In this document: positions 46,232 through 55,445 of the stretch, piece by piece
How positions within the stretch are numbered: the stretch's first letter is position 1
How the letters are laid out: every line of letters begins with the position of its first letter
Assembly: GCF_011390875.1 (NCBI RefSeq)
Contig: NZ_JAABRP010000009.1
Coordinates: 1 to 55,445, forward strand
Source of the DNA: Thiocapsa sp.
Lineage (GTDB): Bacteria; Pseudomonadota; Gammaproteobacteria; Chromatiales; Chromatiaceae
Direction: 5' to 3'
Length of the DNA: 55,445 nt
The notes under the pieces: model-generated
Told to the model about the DNA's origin: nothing
Databases searched by the model: none
What the model saw: only the letters and a program-made list of their open reading frames with translations
Translations under genes and position numbers: made by a program

Positions 46232-48657
46232 CCGAAGCGCCGCAGCCGTAGGCTGTTGGTGACGACGAAGAGACTCGACACGCTCATGGCCGCGGCGGCG
46301 AGCATGGGGTTGAGCAGCCATCCGGTGAGCGGGAAGAAGACGCCGGCCGCCAGCGGGATGAGCGCGACGTTGTAGGCATAGGCCCAGAAGAAGTTGATGC
46401 GGATGGTACGCAGCGTCTTACGCGCCAACGCGATCGCGGTCGCGGTGCCGCGCAGGTCGCCCTGCATCAGGATCACCTCGCCCGCCTCGACCGCGATATC
46501 GGTCCCCGTGCCGATGGCGATGCCGACATCCGCCTGCGCGAGTGCAGGGGCGTCGTTGATGCCGTCCCCGACGAAGGCGACGCGACGCCCCTCGGCTTGC
46601 AGACGCTTGACCTCGGCGGCCTTGTCCGCCGGCAGCACCTCGGCGAGAACGCGAGTGATGCTGACTTGGCGCGCGATCGCTTCGGCGGTCCGGCGGCCGT
46701 CGCCGGTCAGCATCGCCGTCTCGAGCCCGAGCGCGCGCAGTTGCGCGATCGCCTCTTGGCTGCCGGCCTTGATGGGATCAGCGACCGCAAGGACCGCGAT
46801 CAGGCGTTGATCCGCCGCGACATAGATCGGGGTCTGACCCTCCGCGCCGAGTCGCTCGGCGATCTCGCTGGCTGCCGCCAAAGGCACCGCCAGGCGTTCC
46901 ATCCAGCGCCGCGCGCCGACGGCGATTCGCTGCCCGTCGACCTGGCCCCCAATGCCGAACCCGGGCTCCGCTTCGATCTGCGTGGCGTCGGGCAGGGTCA
47001 ACCCCCGCGCCTTGGCCTCCGCGACGATGGCCGCGGCGATCGGATGTTCGCTATGATGCTCGACCGCTGCCGTCAGGGCCAGCGCAGCGTCCTCGTCCAT
47101 GCCGTAGGCGTCGAGCGCAGTCAGCGACGGATGGCCTTCCGTCAAAGTTCCGGTCTTGTCCATGACGATGGTGTCCACGCGGGCCAGCGTCTCGAGCGCG
47201 GCGCCGTTGCGGACGAGGATCCCCAAGGCCGCGCCGCGTCCGGTGGCGACCATGATGGCGGTCGGCGTCGCGAGTCCCATGGCGCAGGGACAGGCGATCA
47301 GCAGCACGCTAACCGCGGCGACGAAGGCATAGCTCAAGGGCGGCGCCGGACCCAGCCAAAGCCAGACCGCGAAGGTCACAAGCGCGACGACCATGACCAC
47401 AGGCACGAAGACGGCCGCGATCCGGTCGGCGACGCGCTGGATCGGCGGCTTGCCGGATTGGGCATCTTCGACCAGTCGGATGATCTGCGCCAGCACCGTC
47501 TCCGCACCCACGCGGGTGGCGCGATAACGGAAGGCCCCGGTCTGATTGAGGGTGCCGCCGATGACCTCGTCTCCGGGATCCTTGCGCACCGGCACCGGCT
47601 CGCCGCTGATCATGGATTCGTCGACCCGGCTGCCGCCCTCGGTCAGGGTGCCGTCGACCGGGATGCGCTCGCCCGGGCGCACCTGGATGACGTCGCCCGG
47701 AACGACCGCGTCGGCGGGGATCTCGGTCTCGCCGTCCGGGCCGATGATACGGGCGGTCTTGGGCTGGAGGTTCACCAGGCGTCGAATGGCCTGCGAGGTT
47801 CGGCCCTTGGCGACCGCTTCGAGATAACGCCCGAGCAAGATCAGGGTGACGATGACCGCGGCGGCCTCGAAATAGAGATGCACCGTACCCGCGGGAAACA
47901 TCCCCGGCAGGGTCAGGGCCAGCAGCGAGTAGAGATAGGCCGCTCCGCTGCCGAGCATGACCAGACTGTCCATCCCGGGGCTCAGATGCCGAAGCTCGAT
48001 CAGACCGCGTGTGAGGAAGCGGCGCCCGGACCAGAAGAGCACCGGGGTGGCCAGCCCAAGCTCGAGCCAGGCCCACAGGCCCTTCGGCGCCAGCTTGCCC
48101 ATGAGGGCATCGAGTCCCGGCACGACCATCGGCCCCATGCTGATCAGCAACAAGGGCAGGGTCAGGGCCGCGGCGACGCGCAGATCGCTTTTGAGTCGGC
48201 GCAGCTCGTGCGCCTTGCGCGTCTCGTCCGTCTCCGCCCGTTGCTCGGGCGCCGCCGGCTCGTAGCCGGCCGTGCGGATCGCCTGGGCGATGCGCTCCGT
48301 GCTCACCGACGCGGGGAGATAGCTCACGGTTGCCGATTCGGTGCCGAGATTGACTGTCGCCTCGATGACGCCCGGTACGGATTGAACAGCCCGTTCCACG
48401 CGTGCCACACAGGACGCGCAGGTCATGCCGCCGACGCCGAGGGTGACCGACTCGACCACCGGCACGTACCCGGCGCCGCGCACCGCATCGAGCAGGGCCG
48501 GCACGGTCGCCTGCTCGAAGCGCACGACCGCGGTTCCCGCCGCGAGGTTCACCGTCGCCGTGTCCACGCCCGGCGTGCGGGCGATGGCGCGCTCCACCCG
48601 CGCCACGCAGGAGGCGCAGCTCATGCCATCGACACCGATCCGTACCTCCTGCGTCAT
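46192..48657 (-). CDS. copA: Copper-exporting P-type ATPase
   Basis: 821 residues from the ATG at 48657, which overlaps the preceding tiny gene by 4 bp (ATGA). Two N-terminal heavy-metal domains carry GMSCASC (C14, C17) and GMTCASC (C80, C83). The membrane part has the transport motif C456-P-C458 ([10 protein letters not shown]). The phosphorylation site is D500 in DKTGT; the actuator loop carries SGEP, and the hinge has [18 protein letters not shown]. The usual extra motifs (YN in the seventh helix, [17 protein letters not shown] at the end) mark a Cu(I) exporter. It pumps copper to the periplasm. Its coupling to two micro-genes is unusual. Confidence 0.95.
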   Translation of the reverse strand: MTQEVRIGVDGMSCASCVARVERAIARTPGVDTATVNLAAGTAVVRFEQATVPALLDAVRGAGYVPVVESVTLGVGGMTCASCVARVERAVQSVPGVIEATVNLGTESATVSYLPASVSTERIAQAIRTAGYEPAAPEQRAETDETRKAHELRRLKSDLRVAAALTLPLLLISMGPMVVPGLDALMGKLAPKGLWAWLELGLATPVLFWSGRRFLTRGLIELRHLSPGMDSLVMLGSGAAYLYSLLALTLPGMFPAGTVHLYFEAAAVIVTLILLGRYLEAVAKGRTSQAIRRLVNLQPKTARIIGPDGETEIPADAVVPGDVIQVRPGERIPVDGTLTEGGSRVDESMISGEPVPVRKDPGDEVIGGTLNQTGAFRYRATRVGAETVLAQIIRLVEDAQSGKPPIQRVADRIAAVFVPVVMVVALVTFAVWLWLGPAPPLSYAFVAAVSVLLIACPCAMGLATPTAIMVATGRGAALGILVRNGAALETLARVDTIVMDKTGTLTEGHPSLTALDAYGMDEDAALALTAAVEHHSEHPIAAAIVAEAKARGLTLPDATQIEAEPGFGIGGQVDGQRIAVGARRWMERLAVPLAAASEIAERLGAEGQTPIYVAADQRLIAVLAVADPIKAGSQEAIAQLRALGLETAMLTGDGRRTAEAIARQVSITRVLAEVLPADKAAEVKRLQAEGRRVAFVGDGINDAPALAQADVGIAIGTGTDIAVEAGEVILMQGDLRGTATAIALARKTLRTIRINFFWAYAYNVALIPLAAGVFFPLTGWLLNPMLAAAAMSVSSLFVVTNSLRLRRFGQAAQGSRQLAAK

Positions 48658-48812
48658 GAGTCGACCCGCCTCCAGACGCCCGGCAGGACCGGTGGGTCGT
48701 CGAAAACATCGCCCGGCGCGCCGTCGATCACGGGCGCCAAGAGCCCGTAGCTCACCCGCCAGCGAACGGTCTCGCCCTGTACAGACGCGGTCTTGGTATT
48801 GATCTTCACCAC
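48654..48812 (-). CDS. 52-residue protein coupled to copA
   Basis: Starts at GTGGTGAAG (48812) and reads [20 protein letters not shown], then [20 protein letters not shown], ending VWRRVDS. Its first codons overlap the stop of the 35-residue gene before it, and its TGA overlaps the copA ATG, so three genes are chained by overlapping stops and starts. I recognise no family. The chain argues that it is translated, either as a product or as a coupling leader. Alternatively, this and the preceding frame could be one gene split by a frameshift. Confidence 0.5.
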   Translation of the reverse strand: MVKINTKTASVQGETVRWRVSYGLLAPVIDGAPGDVFDDPPVLPGVWRRVDS

Positions 48813-48913
48813 GGTGCGAAACGCTCTTGTCCATCGCGGCCCTTGAAGGCGAAGCGATAGATCTCGGACAAGCCGGCCTGACCCAGCGCGTCCATGACCT
48901 CGGTGTAGTTCAT
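48806..48913 (-). CDS. 35-residue protein at the head of the copA chain
   Basis: [20 protein letters not shown] then [15 protein letters not shown], with a good ribosome site (GGAG, 8 bp). Its TGA stop lies inside the GTGGTGA that starts the next gene. No Cys or Met-rich copper motif is present. The well-placed ribosome site makes it the entry point for translation of the copA chain. No family recognised. Confidence 0.5.
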   Translation of the reverse strand: MNYTEVMDALGQAGLSEIYRFAFKGRDGQERFAPW

Positions 48914-49041
48914 GTCGACATCTCCGGTATCGCCAAATGATGCCCGCCCGCCTGCGGTGACAGGAGGAAATGCGGGATCGGCTGCTGTCATTCAAGCGAC
49001 GAACGCGCGCACGCGGAGGCAATCGCGCAGGTTCGAAGGCA

Positions 49042-50946
49042 TCAGAGCCTGGGCTTCAGCGCATCCGGGAGCGGTGCGGAGGCGGCGGCCCTGAATCCGG
49101 GTGTGGGCTCCAGACGGCGTAGGGCGTGTTGAGCGCCGCCGAAGATGTCCCGAGCGATGACGCGGAGTGCCGTGAGCCGGGCAGTAGATGCCTCGCAGGC
49201 GGCGACGTGGTCAGCGGGGTCGCGGCAGGTGGTCAGCGATACGCCGTCGCCGATGAAGTGCATGCCGGGGAGCGGTCGGATTGACGGTAATCCGGGCTCG
49301 GGTGCGGTCAGGGTCATCATCGAGGGGCGCGCATCACCCAGAAGTCGGAGGAGCAATCCGGGGAGTTGGTAGAAGGGCAGGTCGCCGGTCTTGACAACTC
49401 CGCGGCGTCCGTCGATCAAGATCAAGGGTGTAGCGACGAGGGTGCGGAACATCGTGTCGGTGAACTCCGCGCGGCTCGACGCCAAGAGGCCGGATTCCCT
49501 GAAGCCGCCGAACTGGTTTCCGAGCGCGGGCAGATGGTCGCCGAAAAGGACGATCAGCCCGTCCGGATCGCGCCGACGCAGCTCGCGCAGAAAGTCCATC
49601 AGCTCGCGCGATTTGTAGTACAGGGTATTGGCGTAGGCCTCGACCGTCTCGTGTCCCTCGGCCGCTCTGATAACCGTGGGGCGCTGAGCGTTGAGCGGGT
49701 AGGGAAGATGTCCGAAATAGGTGAGGACATAATTGAAGACGGGCGTGGGTCCGTGCAGCTGCGGGCCGAGGCGGTCGAGCACTTGGCGATAGAGCGATGC
49801 GTCGCTCAAGAAGCCTTTATTCATGTCGTCGAGGTCGAAATCACCGTCGGACCAATAGGTATCGAACCCAATGCGACGATACGCGTTGACCCGATTCCAG
49901 AAGGACGCCGCATTCGGGTGCGATGCGAACGACCGGTAGCCGGCGCTCGCCAAATGGCGGGGCAGACAGGGGGCTTCGTTGCGCAGTCCGCCCTCGAAGA
50001 AGACGTTGTCGCGCTCGACGGGGAAGCCGCAGAGGATCTCGAACTCGGTGTTCGCGGTGTAGCCGCCGAAAACGGGCGCGAGGCCATGGGCATGGCCGGC
50101 GGCGGCCCAAAGCTCGCGAAAGGCCGGATCGAGCGGATCCGCGGAGAGCTCGGATGCGTCGAGCAACATCGGATCCCAGAAGGATTCGAGCACGATCATG
50201 TGCAGGTTTCGGCCGGGGCGGGCGCTCGCCGCCACCTTGACCAGCTCGCTTGGAGCGGAGGCGCCGAGCCGCGCGAGCGCCTCTTCCACCTCGCCGTGCG
50301 TCGGAGTGGGCTCGCGCCGGGCGCGGCTACGCACGCCTTCCTGCAGGAGCTGCAGCGGAAGACCTCGGGCCTCGAAGTTGCCTCTTTGGTTCCACACCGA
50401 GTTGCCGAACTGCTTGTCCAGAGCAAGGCTTGTCGGCTCGGGGAAGGCGACGAGCAGCCCGACGGCGAGCGCGACGACACCGAGGTTCACCCAAGACCAA
50501 GCCCGACGCCAGGCGATCATCCACCAGAGCAAGATCGCCGGGACGGCGACCATGAGTGCAGCACCTGCGAGCTGCCACCCATCAAGCAGCAGAAACATAT
50601 TCTTGGCGGCGACAAAGTCGTCCGGCATCAGGGGGCCGCCCAAGATCGACATCTTGAGCGCGTTGCCGAGGGTCAGGGCGGTCAACAGGGCGGCCGTGCC
50701 GAGTGCGAAGCGCGTGATGCTGCTGGACATGCCGTAGAGCAGGGCACCGATCACGAGGTGTGCGATCAGGTCGGTGCGAAAGGCATCGGGGCCGGGTTTG
50801 ACCTCGAAGAGGAGATCCATGACCGCCTGCGCAGCCAGATACCAGGCCGCGACGAAGAGCATCGCGCCGATCCAGCCGAGGACTCGGCGGCGCACGCTCT
50901 GAAGGGGAGACGGAAGACGGAGTTGGTTCATCGGTAATCGGGTCAT
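49042..50946 (-). CDS. LTA synthase/MdoB-like sulfatase-fold membrane protein
   Basis: 634 residues from the ATG at 50946 (GAGAGGGA upstream; the ATG at 50985 lacks a site, and the one at 50931 is an alternative). About five N-terminal helices precede a periplasmic sulfatase-fold domain. Motifs: LHMIVLESFWDP (first metal Glu), GGYTANTEFEILCGFP (Thr nucleophile region), VLTYFGHLPYPL and IVLFGDHLPALG (metal Asp/His). The family transfers phosphoglycerol or related head groups onto glycans or lipids at the outer face of the inner membrane. In Gram-negatives, MdoB/OpgB-type enzymes decorate periplasmic glucans. The substrate here is unknown; no opgGH genes are near. Confidence 0.87.
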   Translation of the reverse strand: MTRLPMNQLRLPSPLQSVRRRVLGWIGAMLFVAAWYLAAQAVMDLLFEVKPGPDAFRTDLIAHLVIGALLYGMSSSITRFALGTAALLTALTLGNALKMSILGGPLMPDDFVAAKNMFLLLDGWQLAGAALMVAVPAILLWWMIAWRRAWSWVNLGVVALAVGLLVAFPEPTSLALDKQFGNSVWNQRGNFEARGLPLQLLQEGVRSRARREPTPTHGEVEEALARLGASAPSELVKVAASARPGRNLHMIVLESFWDPMLLDASELSADPLDPAFRELWAAAGHAHGLAPVFGGYTANTEFEILCGFPVERDNVFFEGGLRNEAPCLPRHLASAGYRSFASHPNAASFWNRVNAYRRIGFDTYWSDGDFDLDDMNKGFLSDASLYRQVLDRLGPQLHGPTPVFNYVLTYFGHLPYPLNAQRPTVIRAAEGHETVEAYANTLYYKSRELMDFLRELRRRDPDGLIVLFGDHLPALGNQFGGFRESGLLASSRAEFTDTMFRTLVATPLILIDGRRGVVKTGDLPFYQLPGLLLRLLGDARPSMMTLTAPEPGLPSIRPLPGMHFIGDGVSLTTCRDPADHVAACEASTARLTALRVIARDIFGGAQHALRRLEPTPGFRAAASAPLPDALKPRL

Positions 50947-51489
50947 GCCAAGATCCCTCTCCCCACAGGGTCGACGGAGCATCAAGGACGCAAAAGCGTC
51001 ATGATTTCGACATGAAAGTGTAATACACGCCCCTGTCCCTGACTAGCGCGGGGACCTTTTCGGCGGTGTTCGTGCGGTTGTCGAGGGTCGCGCTCGCCGT
51101 GTTCCCGTTGCAACGCTTCGTCGCGACCGTCGTGGTCACGGCGGTCGGCGGGTCGGGTATGGCGCTGCCTTTGATATTGATGCGGGTCTTATCGGGAGGA
51201 CGGAGGCGGCGTTCAGGGCGGGCGTAAGCGCGCTTATCCTCGCGGCGGCAGTGCGCCGCCTGGATCTACTGTCGTCGACGACGCCGGTGAGGGATGCGGG
51301 GATAGGTAGTCGGGATGCTGACTCGCGGAAATCGCCTTAGAGCGAACCCCGGAATGCCGGGTATTCGAGTCGGGGCTCGTACCTTTACCCCGGGCGAATT
51401 CGGAACTGCATTAGATTCTCGTCGAGCCGTCGCGAAGCGAACCTGTCAAGCGAGGCGAGACAGGCTCCGCTTCGCCGCGGGGATCAGGA
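50947..51489. other. Gene-free interval with a terminator-like hairpin
   Basis: 543 bp without a convincing gene; the plus-strand frame at its right end is Arg-rich and has no ribosome site. At 51432-51475 a long imperfect hairpin pairs GCGAAGCG with CGCTTCGC and, inside it, CCTGTC with GACAGG. It begins 14 bp beyond the stop of the DUF2934 gene, in a suitable place to end its transcript, although no T-run follows. Confidence 0.5.
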
Positions 51490-52038
51490 TCAGCGCCCCG
51501 AAATCCGCTTGGCATTGGCGATCAGGTCGTCGATCTCGCGCTCGGCTTCGGCCCAGTCCTCAACCTCGTGCCCGGGCGCAAAACGGCGCTTCTCGGCACG
51601 ATAGTAGGCCGCCTCGTGGATCATGTGCAACCGCTCTTCGTCAGAGACGTTGGCGAGCGATTTCAGGCTGATGGATTTGCCCTCGAGCGCAGTCGGAGCG
51701 GGGCGCGGCGCACTCGTTCCGGCCCTTTCGGGTGCCTTCTTGGCCGGTGCCTTTTTCGCGCTCGTCGTCGCTGCGGCCGTCTTGGCCATGGTGGGCGCGG
51801 TCTTCTTCGTCGCGGCTGCTTTTGCAGGCGCGGTCTTGGGCGGTGCAGGTTTCGCCGCGATGGCGGCCGGTTTGACGGGAGCCGCCTTGTCCTGCGCGGT
51901 CTTGAGCCCGGCGTTCTGGCCGGCAGCCGCTTTCGTGGCAGTCTTCTTCGCCACGGTCTTCTTGATGACTGGGTTTTTGCTGTCCACGGCCGCTTTCGGG
52001 GCCGTTTTCTTGGTTACGATCGTTTTGTCGTCGGCCAT
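51490..52038 (-). CDS. Lys/Ala-rich DUF2934 protein
   Basis: 182 residues from the ATG at 52038 (AGAGG upstream). Residues 1-~115 are a low-complexity Lys/Ala/Pro/Thr region (KKTAPKAA, KKTATKAAA, KKAPAKKAP units) very like histone-H1-type bacterial DNA-binding tails. The C-terminal ~60 residues are DUF2934 (DEERLHMIHEAAYYRAEKRR then FAPGHEVEDWAEAEREIDDL). The tail should bind DNA or RNA through charge; DUF2934 has no known function to me. The 173-bp spacer to the ABC permease gene holds no gene. Confidence 0.82.
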   Translation of the reverse strand: MADDKTIVTKKTAPKAAVDSKNPVIKKTVAKKTATKAAAGQNAGLKTAQDKAAPVKPAAIAAKPAPPKTAPAKAAATKKTAPTMAKTAAATTSAKKAPAKKAPERAGTSAPRPAPTALEGKSISLKSLANVSDEERLHMIHEAAYYRAEKRRFAPGHEVEDWAEAEREIDDLIANAKRISGR

Positions 52039-52211
52039 GTCGCTCGCTCGCCTCTTGGATTCCGGTGTGGTCTCTTCGGGGTTGTTACTGAGACCCCGTC
52101 GGTCATTCGACGTCGTTGATTCAAGACCGGCGGTTCTTCTCGTCATCGCCGATAAGGATACACGGGATTCTAACCCCCGTGGCAAGAACGGACGCATGGA
52201 TTTCAACCTTC

Positions 52212-54730
52212 TTATTCCGATCTCAACGCCTGCGCCGGATCCGTGTCGGCAGAACGATAAGCCGGGTAGAGGCCCGCCAGCAAGGCGGCGCTCCAAGCGA
52301 GCACGACACCCTGGATCAGGGTCAGCGGCGGGATCCGCATCTCCATGGTCCAGCCGAAGGATCGCAGATTGACGACCCCGATGAGAAGGTCTGCCATGAC
52401 GAGGCCGAGGGGGATCGCCAGCAGGCCGGCCGAGAGGCCGAGGATCGAGGTTTGGGTCAGGATCAACAGGGTCAGCTCACGTCGGGTCATGCCGGTCGCG
52501 CGCATCACGGCGTAGTCGCGGCGCCGCTCCAGCTCGAGCGCCATCAGGGCGCTGAGCACGCCGATGAAGGCCACGCCGATCGCCAGCAGACGCAGGACAT
52601 GGGTGATGGCGAAGGTGCGGTCGAAGATGTCGAGCGACTGCTCGCGAATCTGCTCGTTCAGGCTGACGAGGACCGGGGCATCGAGGGTTTCGGTCAGGGC
52701 ACGAACCTGTTCGAAGACCTCGGCGCGATCGGCGTTGTCGCGCACCATGATGCCGATCGAGGAGACGGCGTCGTCGCCCCAGAGCGCGGCGTAACGGGCG
52801 CCTGCCATGACCAGCATCCCCGCATCCGAGCCGTAGTCGCGAAAGACGCCGCCGATCTCGAAGGACTGCCAGCCCCGGTCGGTGAAGAGGGCAACCCGGT
52901 CGCCGACCCCGACGTCGTGGTGATAGGCGTAGGGCTCCGAGGCGAGGATCAGCTCGCCGGCCTCGAAACGCGTCCACAGATCCGCCGCTTCTCCGCCTTC
53001 GAAGCTGAAGCCGCTCGGGCTGACCGACGAGGATGTCAGCCCGAGCAGGAGCACCGAGCCGGTGTCCGTCTCGACCCGCACGCTGCGTCCCATGCTGATC
53101 TCGGCGATGCTCGGAAGGGTGGCCAGCCGCTCCGCCAGACCGGTCGGGAGGACGCCATCCGCGCGATTCCCCGTTTCCGAGGGCGCAGAGACATAAATGT
53201 CGCTTTGCAGGGTTGTGTCGAGCCACACGATCAGACTGCTGCGAAAGCTGTCGATCATGACGCCGACCCCGAGGGTCGAGGAGATGGCCACAGTCAGGGC
53301 CGCTGCGGCGATGCCGGTCCGGGTGATGGATGCAGCCACCCCGCGCGCTGCGAGCACGGCCGGGATCCCGCCGATCGGCCCGACGACGTGCGTCAAGCCG
53401 AGGGCAATCGCGCGCAGCAGTGCGGGGACACAGAGGCTGAAGCCGAGAATCAGGATCAGGATGGCCAGGAAGCCGAGACCGAGCGAGCGACTCGGGATCT
53501 GGGCTGCACCCCATCCGATGAGCATCAGGGTCAGACCCAACGCGCCCAGCCAGAGCACCCAGCGCTGCCCGCGACGCTCCAGGCTGTTGGCACGCAGCAC
53601 GTCGCGCGGCTGAGCCCGCGCGGCCTCGATGGCCGGGCCGAGTGCGGCGACTAGGGTGATCAGGAGTCCGGCGGCCATGCCCTTCACGACCGAGAGCGGC
53701 GTGACGAAGAGCTCGCGTACGGTCAGCGTGAAATAGATGTCGTTGATGGTGCGCGTGACCAGTTGCACCAACCCCCAGCCGGTCAGAATGCCCAATGCCA
53801 GCCCGAGCAGTGCGCCGGCCAACGCGAAGAGCAACGCCTCGGACAGGACCAAGGCAAAGAGTTGCGCACGCGTGCAGCCGAGTGTCCGCAACGAGCCGAG
53901 CAGGCTGCGTCGCTGCAGCACCGCGAAGGTCATGGTGTTGTAGATGATGAATCCGCCGACCAGCATCGCGAGCAGGCTCATGGCGGTCAGGTTGGTATGG
54001 AAGGCCCGTGTCATCTGACGCAGGGTCTCGCTGCGTTGCTCGGAGGCGACCAGCCGCAGACCGGGCGGGAGCCCTTCGGCCAGAACAGACGCGTCCTCGG
54101 GTGTGAGCACCAGATCGATCCGATCGAGCCTGCCGATGCGCTCGGTGATCTCTTGTGCGGTTGCGATGTCCGCGATCGCCAGACCCTCGAAACCGCTCGT
54201 CTGATCCGAGGCGAGGATGCCGACCAGCTCGGCGGAGATCTCGCGGGACCCGATCCGAAGCGGCAAGGTGTCGCCCGGAACGACGCCGAGACGCTGTGCG
54301 TCCGCTGCGCTCAGCAGCAGGGTATCGGGCTGTGTCAGCATGCGGATCAGCGACGTGCCCTCGACCGAGAGGCCGGTGCCTCGCAGCGAGGAGAAGGCCA
54401 AGAGATCGAGCCCGATCAGGGTGAGGGTCGCCTCGCCGATCCGGATCGGGGCCTCGATGACGGGCGTGGCATCGGTGGATCCGAGCCCGCCGCGGCGACG
54501 CAGATCGGCATAGACCGCATCCGCGATGCCGCCGGAGGCCGATTCGATGCGGTGGGTTGCGCGACCGGCGACCCGCTCGATCGAGAGGTCGAAGGCCCTC
54601 CGCGCGCTCTCGTTGGCGATGTCCACGGCGATGACGACCGCCACGCCGAGTGCGATGCCGAGGATCGACAGACCGGACTGCCAGCGGTGGCGGGCCAGAT
54701 AGCGCAGGCTGGCGCGAACGAGGACGGGGA

Positions 54731-54734
<4 letters not shown>
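52212..54734 (-). CDS. ABC transporter permease with two FtsX domains (YbbP-like)
   Basis: 840 residues from a GTG at 54734 that overlaps the ATPase stop (GTGA). An N-terminal helix (~20-38) is followed by a periplasmic domain, an FtsX block of three helices (~250-370, [20 protein letters not shown] and [20 protein letters not shown]), a central helix pair (~395-445), a second periplasmic domain and a last FtsX block (~715-830). This double layout, about ten helices in one chain, matches YbbP-type permeases rather than LolC/E. Such MacB-related systems work mechanically on envelope substrates; the partner is the ATPase upstream. Confidence 0.9.

Positions 54735-55445
<711 letters not shown>

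Noticed and set aside
48654-49022. A single 122-codon gene upstream of copA
   Set aside because: Its first half is Arg-rich shadow sequence. The well-supported start is the 35-codon gene in another frame, and only the last 52 codons look real.

Overview
The window looks like chromosomal DNA of a high-GC gammaproteobacterium. A purple sulfur bacterium (Chromatiaceae, Thiocapsa-like) is my best guess, from the style of the hybrid kinases, the sufBCD-sufT cluster, the J-domain and DUF2333 proteins and the dispersed palindromic repeats. That placement is inference. There is no rRNA, tRNA, CRISPR array, prophage or intact insertion sequence that I can see.

Layout. 1-8.3 kb: a signalling operon (end of an HD-GYP phosphodiesterase, then two large hybrid histidine kinases). 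8.3-10 kb: a small accessory patch with a frameshifted two-helix membrane peptide, a remnant of a type I methylase (hsdM) and an AbrB/PIN toxin-antitoxin pair with its palindromic operator. 10-15.6 kb: an RND efflux pump with its adaptor, then an unusual fusion of a CysZ-like membrane protein to a J domain. 15.9-20.7 kb: a Pro/Ala-rich membrane-anchored protein with repeated HFAPL motifs, a DUF2333 protein, cysC and small envelope or basic proteins. 20.7-24.6 kb: fbpABC iron(III) uptake behind a promoter with a Fur-like box. 24.9-29.3 kb: sufB, sufC, sufD, sufT, divergent from fbp. 29.5-32.7 kb: a phosphodiesterase, a DedA remnant, uppP and a phosphopantetheinyl transferase. 32.9-41.3 kb: a small Cys protein, tex, a small SET protein, a second RND pump with adaptor and a RIO-type kinase. 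41.5-46.2 kb: an eroded region with Rieske and BolA genes beside broken glutaredoxin, LOTUS-domain and RES-toxin genes. 46.2-55.4 kb: copA preceded by two tiny overlapping genes, an LTA-synthase-like sulfatase-fold protein, a Lys/Ala-rich DUF2934 protein and a YbbA/YbbP-like ABC transporter.

The most striking feature is not a protein. An 85-87 bp element with long terminal inverted repeats (TTAAACCGCGCC or TTGAACCGCGTC type) occurs seven times, plus one possible degenerate copy. At four genes the TAA stop codon itself lies inside the repeat arm, always read as TAA-ACC-GCG. The arms vary between copies but stay self-complementary, so the stem looks conserved. The elements fill gaps between genes in the RND, cysZ-J, suf, phosphodiesterase and phosphopantetheinyl transferase regions, and may act as 3'-end or intercistronic RNA structures or as tiny non-autonomous mobile elements.

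Functionally, iron supply (Fur-controlled fbpABC) lies back to back with Fe-S assembly (suf). No sufS or sufE is present, so sulfur must be supplied by genes elsewhere. Several toxin and defence-type genes are decayed, which suggests repeated gain and loss at 8-10 kb and 42-46 kb.
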